Below, piece by piece: positions 7,824 to 14,725 of a stretch of DNA of 19,202 nucleotides. Origin of the DNA: Bacillota bacterium (lineage in GTDB: Bacteria > Bacillota > Clostridia > Lachnospirales > Lachnospiraceae); assembly GCA_023415475.1 (NCBI GenBank), contig JAEZKL010000086.1, forward strand, positions 1 through 19,202, written 5' to 3'. The notes under the pieces were generated by a model. The model had not been told where the DNA came from. It did not search any database and saw only the letters and a list, made by a program, of their open reading frames with translations. The position numbers and the translations under genes were made by a program. How positions within the stretch are numbered: position 1 is the stretch's first letter; each line of letters opens with the position of its first letter.

Positions 7824-8630
7824 TTATTTTATAGTCTCGATGGGAACATAGGGTACTTCTGCCAGATAAGCTGCCTTGGCATACTGCATGCCATCCTCCA
7901 CAAAGAAGTCATCTTCTTTTTTGGAAACCTTAACGATAGCCTCAATTGCATAAAGATCTTGACCATATTCCTTCACCAAATCAGAAAGAGCTACCCTGTC
8001 ATCCTCAGAAATGTCTTCATTCTTCACGAGTCGCCTCGGAGATACCAGCATCTTCGTGGTCTCTCTGCCCGTCTTTGCATATTGCTCATCGTATGCCTTT
8101 GCTTCCTTAAGAATAATCTCAGCAATCTTATCCGGGGTGTAATACGTGCTGTCAATAATCAGATTATAATTAGAGAAATCCATATAGTTCAAGTTATAAA
8201 TATCCTTATAGCGAACCATCTCCGTTGCGGCACGCTCTGCCAGAAGCTTTTTCGCTTCTTCCAACGAGGAATACTTCTCTTCTGCGCCGCGCTGGTCATT
8301 CATGACACGCTCTGCTGCCACCTCTAAGCTTACGGAAACAAACACCTTAAAGGAATGCTCAACAAAATGCCATGCCAGTCTTGAGTCAAAGATAATATTC
8401 TTATCCTTATTCTCTCGGGATATTCTGGCTGTTTCATCATCAATCATCTTATCATACTTCTTATCCGAGCACATCAGCTGATTCAGCTCAAGAGTCGTCA
8501 TATTCATCTGTCTTGCGAGCTCTCTTTGAACCTTGCCTGTTGAATATATCTCAAATTGATGTATTTCATTTAATAGCTTGCATATAGTAGATTTACCACT
8601 ACCCAGATTACCTGTCATTGTAATATGCAT
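7824..8630 (-). CDS. Cytidylate-kinase-like P-loop protein with C-terminal extension
   Basis: The protein begins with a P-loop (GNLGSGKST, residues 7-15) followed by STGKVQRELA, as in the small archaeal-type CMP kinases that phosphorylate CMP or dCMP. About residues 1-180 match that domain: FDSRLAWHF, then a lid with RVMNDQRG and a YKDIYNLNYMDFSNYNLIIDST segment. Some 80 extra residues follow that I cannot assign. I chose the ATG at 8630 because AAGAGG lies 9 nt upstream; the longer frame opening at 8678 has no ribosome binding site and adds 16 residues before the P-loop. Substrate specificity is inferred. The gene is single, with its own promoter and terminator. Confidence 0.8.
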   Translation of the reverse strand: MHITMTGNLGSGKSTICKLLNEIHQFEIYSTGKVQRELARQMNMTTLELNQLMCSDKKYDKMIDDETARISRENKDKNIIFDSRLAWHFVEHSFKVFVSVSLEVAAERVMNDQRGAEEKYSSLEEAKKLLAERAATEMVRYKDIYNLNYMDFSNYNLIIDSTYYTPDKIAEIILKEAKAYDEQYAKTGRETTKMLVSPRRLVKNEDISEDDRVALSDLVKEYGQDLYAIEAIVKVSKKEDDFFVEDGMQYAKAAYLAEVPYVPIETIK

Positions 8631-8692
8631 AAAATTATACCTCTTTCTTTTTATAAGCAATGCTTGAATAAATACCATTCAGATTATTACGT

Positions 8693-8721
8693 ATTATAGC
8701 CGAAAACCGAGAAAAAAACAA
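8693..8721 (-). promoter_or_regulatory. Promoter of the CMP-kinase-like gene
   Basis: A perfect TATAAT (8693-8698) is preceded after 17 nt by a weak TTGTTT (8716-8721). It lies 63 nt upstream of the chosen start codon. Confidence 0.55.
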
Positions 8722-8825
8722 CCATTTGAAGTACTATGTGCTCGAATTAGGTTACGGTTCAGACCATATAAGATATAATATGAGTACGATAAATGTTTCC
8801 GAAATCGGAGACCTTTCGCTTATTA

Positions 8826-9410
8826 TTACCGCTTATCCGGCAGAAATATCATATTTGCCTGCAGCCTCTCTGCCTCATCCTCATCATGAGTTACCAAAAT
8901 TACGGTTTTTCCCACCGTCTTTTGTTTAACATAATCCATCACCTGATGCTTTAGCATCTCATCGAGACCTTTAAAGGGCTCATCCAAAAGCAGAATATCG
9001 CTATTTGCAAGAATCGCACGTACAATCGCGACTCTCCTGCGCATGCCCCCGCTGAAGTAATTGACTGTTTTATCCGCATAATCCTCTATTCCTACCAGTC
9101 TTAGCTCCTTCTCGATTCTTTGCTCCGATATCTTTTTATCGCATACCAGCTTGATATTACGCACAGCATCATAGTGCTCTATCAATCGGTCTTCCTGGAA
9201 TACAGCTGCTATTTTCCTACCACCTATTCCTCCCACCTCTCCGGAATCCGGCTTCATAAGCCCCATCAGCAGATAAAGCAGAGTAGTTTTACCGCTTCCC
9301 GAGGCACCCATCAGACAATTAATCTCACCCTCTGGGAAGGACAAATTAAGGTCTTCAAACAGAACATGATCATCAAAGCGTTTGGATATATGGATTAATT
9401 CAATCGCCAT
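8826..9410 (-). CDS. ABC transporter ATP-binding protein (nitrate/sulfonate/taurine class)
   Basis: This 194-residue nucleotide-binding subunit is predicted to power the adjacent permease. Walker A is GASGSGKT (35-42), the Q-loop is FQEDR (71-75), the signature is SGGMRRR (120-126), Walker B is ILLLDEP (139-145) and the H-loop His is 175. All catalytic elements are present, but the chain is shorter than the usual 240-260 residues of SsuB/TauB homologues and lacks their C-terminal tail. Its ATG overlaps the permease TGA in the sequence TGATG, which points to translational coupling. Confidence 0.93.
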   Translation of the reverse strand: MAIELIHISKRFDDHVLFEDLNLSFPEGEINCLMGASGSGKTTLLYLLMGLMKPDSGEVGGIGGRKIAAVFQEDRLIEHYDAVRNIKLVCDKKISEQRIEKELRLVGIEDYADKTVNYFSGGMRRRVAIVRAILANSDILLLDEPFKGLDEMLKHQVMDYVKQKTVGKTVILVTHDEDEAERLQANMIFLPDKR

Positions 9411-10174
9411 CAGGATCTCCTTTCCGGGCGTAACAGTAATATAATTACCTTTTCAAATACGACACTGATTAGAATAATTACGACAGTCCACGCCAGCAGC
9501 TCCTTGGTCATCCAGTACAACTTCGCTTCATAAAGCTTTGCTCCAATCGATCCGGCCGGGATACCGATTACCTCCGCAGCAATACCGGACTTCCAGCATA
9601 AGCCCAACCCTACTATCACAGCTGTCACAAAAAACGGCTTTACAGAAGGGATATAGATTGCAACTGCCTTCTTCCACAGACTAAGCCGAAATACCTGTGC
9701 CATCTCCAGAAGCTTCTCGTCCGCCGTGTTTAAACCCTGTTCCACGCTGGAATAAATCATTGGCAAAACCATCATAAAAGAGATCAGAACCGATAAATTC
9801 CTAGACTTAATCCATACCAGTGCCAGGATAATAAAAGAGGCAATGGGCATAGCTGTAATAATCTTCATTACAGGCGAGACCAGCTCCTCTATCAGTCGAA
9901 ACCGGTAGGCCAGGATAGCCAGAACAGTACCAGATACCAGGCCGATTGCAAAGCCGGTAATAATACGAAGGGATGAAAAAAGTATCGTCTGCCAGAAATC
10001 AATACTTTGCACCAGCACAAGCAAGGTCTGAAAGACCGTAACCGGTGATGCTAAGAGCAGCTCCTGCCCGACCCATCTGCTCACCAGCTCCCATATTAAC
10101 AGCCAGAAGCAGGCAACAAAAAGCTTCAGACCAAATTTTTTCACCAATCTATTGAAAGAATCCTTTACGTTCAT
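9410..10174 (-). CDS. ABC transporter permease (SsuC/TauC/ThiX-like)
   Basis: This inner-membrane permease of about 254 residues has some six hydrophobic segments. An EAA-type loop (LLEMAQVFRLSLWKKAVAI, about 160-178) contacts the ATPase. It resembles permeases of COG0600 importers for sulfonates, taurine, nitrate or thiamine precursors; the substrate cannot be deduced. Two starts are possible: an ATG at 10180 almost touching the GGAGAGG, and an ATG two codons later at 10174 with normal spacing, which I prefer. It follows the solute-binding protein gene by about 100 nt and overlaps the ATPase start by one base. Confidence 0.92.
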   Translation of the reverse strand: MNVKDSFNRLVKKFGLKLFVACFWLLIWELVSRWVGQELLLASPVTVFQTLLVLVQSIDFWQTILFSSLRIITGFAIGLVSGTVLAILAYRFRLIEELVSPVMKIITAMPIASFIILALVWIKSRNLSVLISFMMVLPMIYSSVEQGLNTADEKLLEMAQVFRLSLWKKAVAIYIPSVKPFFVTAVIVGLGLCWKSGIAAEVIGIPAGSIGAKLYEAKLYWMTKELLAWTVVIILISVVFEKVIILLLRPERRS

Positions 10175-10276
10175 AGCCATTCCTCTCCGTATGATAATTA
10201 CAAAGCAAGAAGAAGCCGCCCAGATTCGTTTACCCTAGAGTACCCATATCCTGCAGCTCCATCTTAATCATATATA

Positions 10277-11350
10277 TTATTTTATATAGTAGAAATCATC
10301 GTTCGGAAGTGCTCCGCCAACCGCCTGCGCATTCTGGTTATAAAGGACGGTCAGATATCCGGTTACCTTTGTCCTCATATCCTCGCCCCGGATCAGCGTA
10401 ATGTTGCAATAAGGCAGTGCTTTCTTTATCACGGCTGCCTTGAAGATATCGAATTTCTCAACAAGTGTAGAGGCTTCCTCTACATTTTCATTCACATATG
10501 CAGCGGAATCCGCATATTCCGACAGGAACGAGTCAAATGCTTCTTTGTTATTTTCTACAAATTCACTACGCGCCACAACAACACCAGTTACTACACTACT
10601 GCCATCCTTACTGACCGCTTCCCATTCCTCAGCTACATCCAGAGCCACCTTAACCTTTTCATTATTCATCATAACGGTAGTAACATAAGGCTGGGGCAGC
10701 ATAGCGATCGCATCGTCGGCCTCACTGAGCAAAGCAGCCACTTCGGTTGCTTCCGTCTTATATTCAATCGTAACATCCTTCTCCGGGTCGATACCGTGAG
10801 CGGTCAATAAATAGTTTAATGTATATTGAGGTGTTGTTCCGAGGCCTGTGGAATAGATGGTCTTACCCTTCAGATCCTCTACCTTCTTAATACTGTCTCC
10901 GGTCTCAACAATGTAAAGAACGCCCAAGGTATTGATACCGGCAACCTTAAGCTTGCCCTGAGTCTTGTTGTATAGAACAGCTGCCAGATTACATGGTATC
11001 GCAGCGATATCAAAATCACCCTTTACTAATCCCACGCTAATCTCATCCGCTGCACCTGCCACGGTAAAATTATAGTTGTTCGTTGTAGTCCCTACTGAGG
11101 CATCCTCCATGACCTTCACCATACCGATGGCGGTAGGTCCTTTGAGTGCGGCGATTCGGATATCTTTTTTCGCTACAGGCTCTGCTGTGAGAGACGGTGA
11201 TTCCTCCTGAGACGGAGCCTTGGTAGGAACGGCTGTAGCGGTTATATCCTGTGCTGTATTTTCCTTGCCCGGATCCTCATCTTGCGCTGTGCAGGCTGTT
11301 AATGTCAGAACACTAATCAGTAATGCTATTATTAGACTCAATTTCTTCAT
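10277..11350 (-). CDS. ABC transporter substrate-binding lipoprotein (NMT1/THI5-like)
   Basis: This 357-residue exported protein has a lipoprotein signal peptide: KK, a hydrophobic core, and the lipobox LTAC with Cys20 as the lipidated residue. A Thr/Pro/Glu-rich linker (about 21-60) leads to a periplasmic-binding-protein-type domain starting at IRIAALKGPTAIGMVK. Segments such as VEDLKGKTIYSTGLGTTPQYTLNYLL and VVVARSEFVENNKEAF are typical of the NMT1/THI5 and SsuA-like binding proteins. It would capture the small-molecule substrate outside the membrane and deliver it to the permease. The start has a near-perfect AGGAGG 7 nt upstream. The gene follows the TM1266-like regulator by 95 nt with no clear terminator between, suggesting one operon. 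Confidence 0.92.
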   Translation of the reverse strand: MKKLSLIIALLISVLTLTACTAQDEDPGKENTAQDITATAVPTKAPSQEESPSLTAEPVAKKDIRIAALKGPTAIGMVKVMEDASVGTTTNNYNFTVAGAADEISVGLVKGDFDIAAIPCNLAAVLYNKTQGKLKVAGINTLGVLYIVETGDSIKKVEDLKGKTIYSTGLGTTPQYTLNYLLTAHGIDPEKDVTIEYKTEATEVAALLSEADDAIAMLPQPYVTTVMMNNEKVKVALDVAEEWEAVSKDGSSVVTGVVVARSEFVENNKEAFDSFLSEYADSAAYVNENVEEASTLVEKFDIFKAAVIKKALPYCNITLIRGEDMRTKVTGYLTVLYNQNAQAVGGALPNDDFYYIK

Positions 11351-11445
11351 GATATTACCTCCTATATCTTATCTTTGGTTATCGACTGTATCTTCATACT
11401 TGTCTTTTCTATTTTTCTAGCGAATATTTACTTGCGAGGATAAAG

Positions 11446-11691
11446 TTACTTTTTTGAATATATCGTTTTTACATTGACACCCTTAATCATACCTAGCTTT
11501 CCTGCCAGAGTGCTTATGATATCAGCCTCTGCATTTACCACGACACTTATGATATTGATGTTTTTTTCACGGTAGGGAATGCCCATCCTCCCAATAATAT
11601 ATTGACCATATTCATGAAGCAAACCGTTCAGGCGTTCTACCGAGTCAATATCCTCAACAATAATTCCAATTAATGCGATTCTGGTTTCCAT
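11446..11691 (-). CDS. TM1266-like iron-only hydrogenase system regulator
   Basis: This 81-residue protein belongs to the TM1266 family, small ACT/NikR-C-like proteins usually found beside [FeFe]-hydrogenase maturation genes. Visible family features are RIALIGIIVED at the N-terminus, LLHEYGQYIIGRMGIPYREK in the middle, and ISTLAGKLGMIKGVNVKTIYSK at the C-terminus. The chosen ATG (11691) has GGGAGG 7 nt upstream. A longer frame from 11733 would be translated through the terminator hairpin and is rejected. It is the first gene of a unit continuing into the ABC transporter genes. A regulatory or sensor role for the transporter or for hydrogenase genes elsewhere is inference; hyd genes are not in this window. 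Confidence 0.88.
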   Translation of the reverse strand: METRIALIGIIVEDIDSVERLNGLLHEYGQYIIGRMGIPYREKNINIISVVVNAEADIISTLAGKLGMIKGVNVKTIYSKK

Positions 11692-11850
11692 GTGATAACC
11701 TCCCATAAAAAAATCCCTATGCCACAATGACATAGGGAATATGAATGTTCCGTATTGAATCGTCTTTTTGCCCGGAATTACCTGCCGTCAGAACGATTTA
11801 TATCATATTATCCTACGCCTTTCCATCAGCAAACCTTTTGAATTGGCTAA
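11692..11850 (-). ncRNA. Candidate riboswitch/attenuator leader of the TM1266-ABC operon
   Basis: Between the promoter and the ribosome binding site lies a leader of about 155 nt. It contains a stem AATCGT(T)CT/AGACGATT (11790-11798 with 11758-11765; 8 bp and one bulged T) enclosing a conserved-looking loop with GGCAGGTAATTCCGGGC. A segment at 11803-11817 (CGTAGGATAATATGA) can pair with 11731-11744, which includes the 5' arm of the downstream terminator (13 pairs with one small internal loop). This is the antiterminator/terminator layout of a transcriptional riboswitch. It has no T-box, SAM, TPP, FMN, cobalamin, lysine, purine or THF signature that I can see. Confidence 0.6.
11707..11737 (-). 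terminator. Leader terminator directly upstream of the TM1266-like gene
   Basis: A 10-bp stem (CCCTATGTCA/TGGCATAGGG, one G-U pair) with a 3-nt loop is followed by A and seven T residues (11707-11713). The GGGAGG ribosome binding site of the next gene begins 3 nt later, leaving no room for another promoter. Confidence 0.85.
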
Positions 11851-11854
11851 AATA

Positions 11855-11883
11855 ATAGTAGCACCTCGTTAATTAAATGTCAA
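11855..11883 (-). promoter_or_regulatory. Promoter of the TM1266-ABC operon
   Basis: A perfect TTGACA (11878-11883) is followed after 17 nt by TACTAT (11855-11860), preceded by TGC as an extended -10 element. Transcription should start near 11848. Confidence 0.7.
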
Positions 11884-11919
11884 GCTTATGGAACCTTCCC
11901 AAGAGGTAGGGTAACAATC

Positions 11920-12225
11920 CTAACAATGGTCTCTTTTCGTTTCAAGATTTTTACCGGTAAAGCCCTCCAAAAGTATTGAGAGCTCTTTGAATTTATCACT
12001 ATTTAGGCGGTAATGCATCCATTTTCCTTCTCTACGACAATTCACCAGCCCTGTCTCACACAGAATCCTCATGTGGTGGGATAAGGTTGGCTGAGATATC
12101 TTAAGCTGCTCCAGTATATTACATGCACATCTCTCTCCGTCCTTAAGCTGATCTAAGATAACCAGACGGTTCGGATCAGACAATGCCTTCAATTCCATTG
12201 CTCTCTGATAATATATAGTTCCCAT
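11920..12225 (-). CDS. ArsR/SmtB-family winged-helix repressor
   Basis: This 101-residue metal- or metalloid-type transcriptional repressor starts MGTIYYQRAMELKALSDPNRL. The recognition helix region reads ISQPTLSHHMRILCETGLV, followed by the wing GKWMHYRL. The segment ERCACNIL occupies the position of ELCVCDL in ArsR, so a Cys-x-Cys thiol site for As(III), Sb(III) or a soft metal is present; the third Cys of the E. coli ArsR site is missing. The ATG at 12225 has GGAGGG 4 nt upstream; the apparent longer start is a TTG overlapping that site. It lies 17 nt after the response-regulator stop, so it is probably co-transcribed with the two-component genes. The downstream target may be the operon at 11691 or genes elsewhere. 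Confidence 0.9.
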   Translation of the reverse strand: MGTIYYQRAMELKALSDPNRLVILDQLKDGERCACNILEQLKISQPTLSHHMRILCETGLVNCRREGKWMHYRLNSDKFKELSILLEGFTGKNLETKRDHC

Positions 12226-12242
12226 TGTTCCCTCCAAAGCAA

Positions 12243-12932
12243 TTATACTTTAAACCGGTATCCCACTCCCCAGATCGTTTCGATATATTGCGGTTTCGAT
12301 GTATTATATTCAATCTTCTCGCGTATTTTCTTGATATGAACGGTAACTGTAGCGATATCTCCTACCGATTCCATATCCCAGATCTCCCGGAAGAGCTCAT
12401 CCTTGGTATAGACACGATTCGGATTCTGTGCCAAGAAGGTAAGCAGATCAAACTCCTTGGTAGTGAATATCTTCTCTTCCCCGTTAAGGAAAACGCGCCG
12501 AGCCGTTCTATCTATCTTTAGCCCTCGAATCTCAATTATTTCATTCTCCTTCACTCCGGAGCCGATCAGCCTCTCATATCTGGCAAGATGTGCCTTAACT
12601 CTTGCTACCAGCTCGCTGGGACTAAAGGGTTTGGTCATATAATCGTCCGCACCCAATCCGAGGCCACGGATTTTATCGATATCATCCCTCTTCGCGGACA
12701 CCATAATGATTGGTATATTCTTGACTTCACGTATCTTTTTGCAAATCTCAAAGCCGTCCAGACCCGGCAACATAAGATCTAAAATAATCAGGTCATACTC
12801 CTCAACCAAAGCTCTTCTGACACCAATATCCCCATTGGTCTCTACTTCGACTTCAAAACCGCTTAGTTCCAGATAATCCTTTTCCAGTTCCGCAATAGCG
12901 ACTTCATCTTCAACAATCAACAGTTTACTCAT
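12243..12932 (-). CDS. OmpR/PhoB-family response regulator
   Basis: This 229-residue cytoplasmic DNA-binding response regulator has an N-terminal receiver domain with acidic residues near 8-10, phospho-acceptor Asp52 (LIILDLMLPG), Ser79 (MVSAK) and Lys101 (MTKPF). The C-terminal winged helix has FTTKEFDLLTFLAQNP, a TVTVHIKKIREKIE recognition helix and the terminal YIETIWGVGYRF. The start has AAAGGAG 7-8 nt upstream. It follows the histidine kinase by 76 nt and precedes the ArsR gene by 17 nt, forming a kinase-regulator-ArsR unit. The input signal is unknown. Confidence 0.96.
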   Translation of the reverse strand: MSKLLIVEDEVAIAELEKDYLELSGFEVEVETNGDIGVRRALVEEYDLIILDLMLPGLDGFEICKKIREVKNIPIIMVSAKRDDIDKIRGLGLGADDYMTKPFSPSELVARVKAHLARYERLIGSGVKENEIIEIRGLKIDRTARRVFLNGEEKIFTTKEFDLLTFLAQNPNRVYTKDELFREIWDMESVGDIATVTVHIKKIREKIEYNTSKPQYIETIWGVGYRFKV

Positions 12933-12969
12933 CGTTTAACTCCTTTCAATCAAGGTATCTTCTATTTAA

Positions 12970-12978
12970 AGTATAGCA
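12970..12978 (-). promoter_or_regulatory. Possible internal promoter of the response regulator
   Basis: The kinase-regulator gap contains TGC-TATACT, an extended -10 element (-10 at 12970-12975), but no good -35 box. It could give extra response-regulator and ArsR expression. Confidence 0.3.
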
Positions 12979-13008
12979 CTTATTCCAGCAAAATGAATAG
13001 CCTTTGTC

Positions 13009-14496
13009 TTATTTCATGTCGTTTTCACTCTTTCGAAGAGTGAATAATATCGTTGTACCAACACCCTGCTCGCTGACTGCCCAGATTTTACCCGAGTGAT
13101 CCTCGATTATCTTCTTGGAAATTGCCAGCCCCAAGCCGCTGCCGCCCTTCTGTGAGTTTCTGGAGGCGTCCGCACGGTAGAAACGGTCAAAAACATAGGG
13201 TATATCCGGCTTCGGTATCCCGATACCGTTATCCTCAATCTCTATCTGTATATAAGCACCAATATCATGTACCCGAATCTGCAGAATTCCTTTTGACTTA
13301 TCCATGTATTTTACCGCATTGCCAATAATATTATTAATGACACGCTTTAATTGCTCCGCATCAGCAATAACCTTTGTATTATGTGACAGCTCATTATAAT
13401 ACTGGATCTCGATATTTTTCACCTCAAGGTCCAAGCCGATCTCCTCAATACAATCATCAAAATATTCCCGGATACTGATCTCCTTAAAGGTGTAAGGAAT
13501 TGAATTACAATCAATCTTTGTATAGAAGCCCAATTCGTCAACCAGAATTGCCATATCGTTGGCCTTACTGAGTATCGTCTGGATATATTTCTCCTGCTTC
13601 TCCGGGGATCCTGCCACTCCGTCGATTAGCCCTTCTGCATAGCCTTGGATTGCAGTAAGAGGTGTCTTCAGATCATGGGATATATTACTGATCAGTTCCT
13701 TGATATCCTCCTCATATTTGATACGGTTATCAATCAGCTCCTTCAACCGGATGCGCATCTCCTCAAAATCCTCGCATAGCTGTCCGATCTCATCCTCGGT
13801 ATCGGATTGTACTGAATAGTCTAAGTCTCCGTCCTTAATCTGACTCATACCAATACGCAATATGTTGAGCGGTCTCAGAATACCCCGGTAGATCCAGAGC
13901 ATCAGGATAAATGCGGTAAATATCAAGATAAGCAAAAAGGATATTATCGTCTGGGAGATCAAAGCCTTAATCTGAGGTACAAGAGTATTCAAATCCGTGA
14001 TTACGAATACCGTACCCTCCGATCCATCGGTAAAATAAAAATCCTGTGACTTCACCAGAAAGGGCTGTCTTCCGCCTACATACATCCCTCCATCAACATC
14101 GGTACTGTATTCCCCGAATTTTTGAAGGTGTTTTTTAATATCATTAAGCATTGCCTCATTTCCGGAAAATATAAAATAGTCTCCTTTTCGCACAGCAATA
14201 AAGGAATATTTTCCTAATAGTTCCTCGTTCAGATGGTTAATAAAGGCTTCATCCTCCAGCTTCTGTGGCTCCTTAAGAGCAGCAAGCTTGATCTCATTGT
14301 AGGTTCCTCTGGTCAAACGGTTCAATATCTGCACCGGATTTGAGATAAGCTGTGCGGTATCTGCTTCCACATCGTAGGACTCCTGGATTGAGTTAGTCTG
14401 CAGGCTGATAATCGTACCTGCCGAAATAGAAAGCAGCATGATCGGCATCGCAATCATGATAAAAAAAGCGGTTAATAACCTGTCCTTCAGTCTCAA
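13009..14496 (-). CDS. Two-component sensor histidine kinase
   Basis: This 495-residue membrane sensor has a first transmembrane helix at about 8-31, an extracellular sensor region of about 145 residues, and a second helix at about 179-203. A HAMP domain (about 203-256) is followed by the dimerisation domain with SHDLKTP (phospho-acceptor His274). The ATPase domain has an N-box (NNIIGNAVKY), G1 (DNGIGIP), an F-box (YVFDRFYRAD) and G2 (GGSGLGLAI). It should phosphorylate the response regulator downstream. The start is TTG at 14496 with GGTGA 6-7 nt upstream; an in-frame TGA just upstream excludes a longer ATG form, and the nearby ATG is out of frame. The sensor region matches no family I recognise. 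Confidence 0.95.
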   Translation of the reverse strand: MRLKDRLLTAFFIMIAMPIMLLSISAGTIISLQTNSIQESYDVEADTAQLISNPVQILNRLTRGTYNEIKLAALKEPQKLEDEAFINHLNEELLGKYSFIAVRKGDYFIFSGNEAMLNDIKKHLQKFGEYSTDVDGGMYVGGRQPFLVKSQDFYFTDGSEGTVFVITDLNTLVPQIKALISQTIISFLLILIFTAFILMLWIYRGILRPLNILRIGMSQIKDGDLDYSVQSDTEDEIGQLCEDFEEMRIRLKELIDNRIKYEEDIKELISNISHDLKTPLTAIQGYAEGLIDGVAGSPEKQEKYIQTILSKANDMAILVDELGFYTKIDCNSIPYTFKEISIREYFDDCIEEIGLDLEVKNIEIQYYNELSHNTKVIADAEQLKRVINNIIGNAVKYMDKSKGILQIRVHDIGAYIQIEIEDNGIGIPKPDIPYVFDRFYRADASRNSQKGGSGLGLAISKKIIEDHSGKIWAVSEQGVGTTILFTLRKSENDMK

Positions 14497-14531
14497 ACAA
14501 TCTCACCCATTTCCATCAAAATTAAAGTTCT

Positions 14532-14563
14532 CTCCTGGTAGCAGAAACCGGAGTCTTTTTTTT
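14532..14563 (+). terminator. Plus-strand terminator-like hairpin in the kinase 5' region
   Basis: CTCC(T)GGT pairs with ACCGGAG (loop 7, one bulge) and is followed on the plus strand by TCTTTTTTTT. No plus-strand gene precedes it. Read on the minus strand it is a hairpin in the kinase 5' UTR. It may block antisense transcription. Confidence 0.4.
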
Positions 14564-14572
14564 AGTATACCA
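14564..14572 (-). promoter_or_regulatory. Probable promoter of the kinase-regulator-ArsR unit
   Basis: TGG-TATACT (-10 at 14564-14569) is an extended -10 element 68 nt upstream of the kinase start. The -35 region is weak. Confidence 0.4.
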
Positions 14573-14648
14573 TGAACATTCCCAATTTGCACAGAAAAAT
14601 ACTCTAACCTTTCTAAAGATTCCATGAAAAACAACAGAAAGCAAGAAG

Positions 14649-14703
14649 AGCCATGGACCGACCACCTTCCTCCGTTAGGAGAACGGTACATCTGTCCATG
14701 GCT
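14649..14703 (-). repeat. 55-nt structured inverted repeat downstream of metK
   Basis: A perfect 10-bp outer stem (14649-14658 with 14694-14703; AGCCATGGAC/GTCCATGGCT) closes a domain containing a 5-bp hairpin CCGTT/AACGG (14672-14686). An alternative TCCT/AGGA pairing overlaps it. It begins 22 nt after the metK stop. Only a scattered T-rich stretch follows, so it is at best an atypical terminator. Confidence 0.55.
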
Positions 14704-14725
14704 GCTTTATGATAGATTTTCCATA

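Noticed and set aside
8631..8678. 16-residue N-terminal extension of the CMP-kinase-like protein
   Set aside because: No ribosome binding site for the upstream ATG, and it displaces the P-loop from the N-terminus.
8800..8822. Terminator for the ABC transporter operon (TCCGA/TCGGA hairpin)
   Set aside because: The stem is only about 5 bp and no U-tract follows, so it is too weak to call.
11692..11733. N-terminal extension of the TM1266-like protein from an ATG at 11733
   Set aside because: The extra codons would be encoded by the terminator hairpin, and the ATG at 11691 has a near-perfect ribosome binding site and matches the family start.
11692..11850. Known riboswitch classes (TPP, FMN, THF, cobalamin, glutamine, NMT1/xanthine) for the TM1266 leader
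   Set aside because: Partial resemblances only: a GCGTAGGA like the TPP 3' end, an AGGTAATTCC like FMN, and an ATCGTTC like the glutamine motif. The required second halves and order are missing. This was judged by eye, without a covariance search.
14503..14691. Minus-strand 62-codon ORF between metK and the kinase
   Set aside because: No ribosome binding site; its start lies inside the structured repeat, and it crosses the kinase promoter and 5' UTR. The product looks random.
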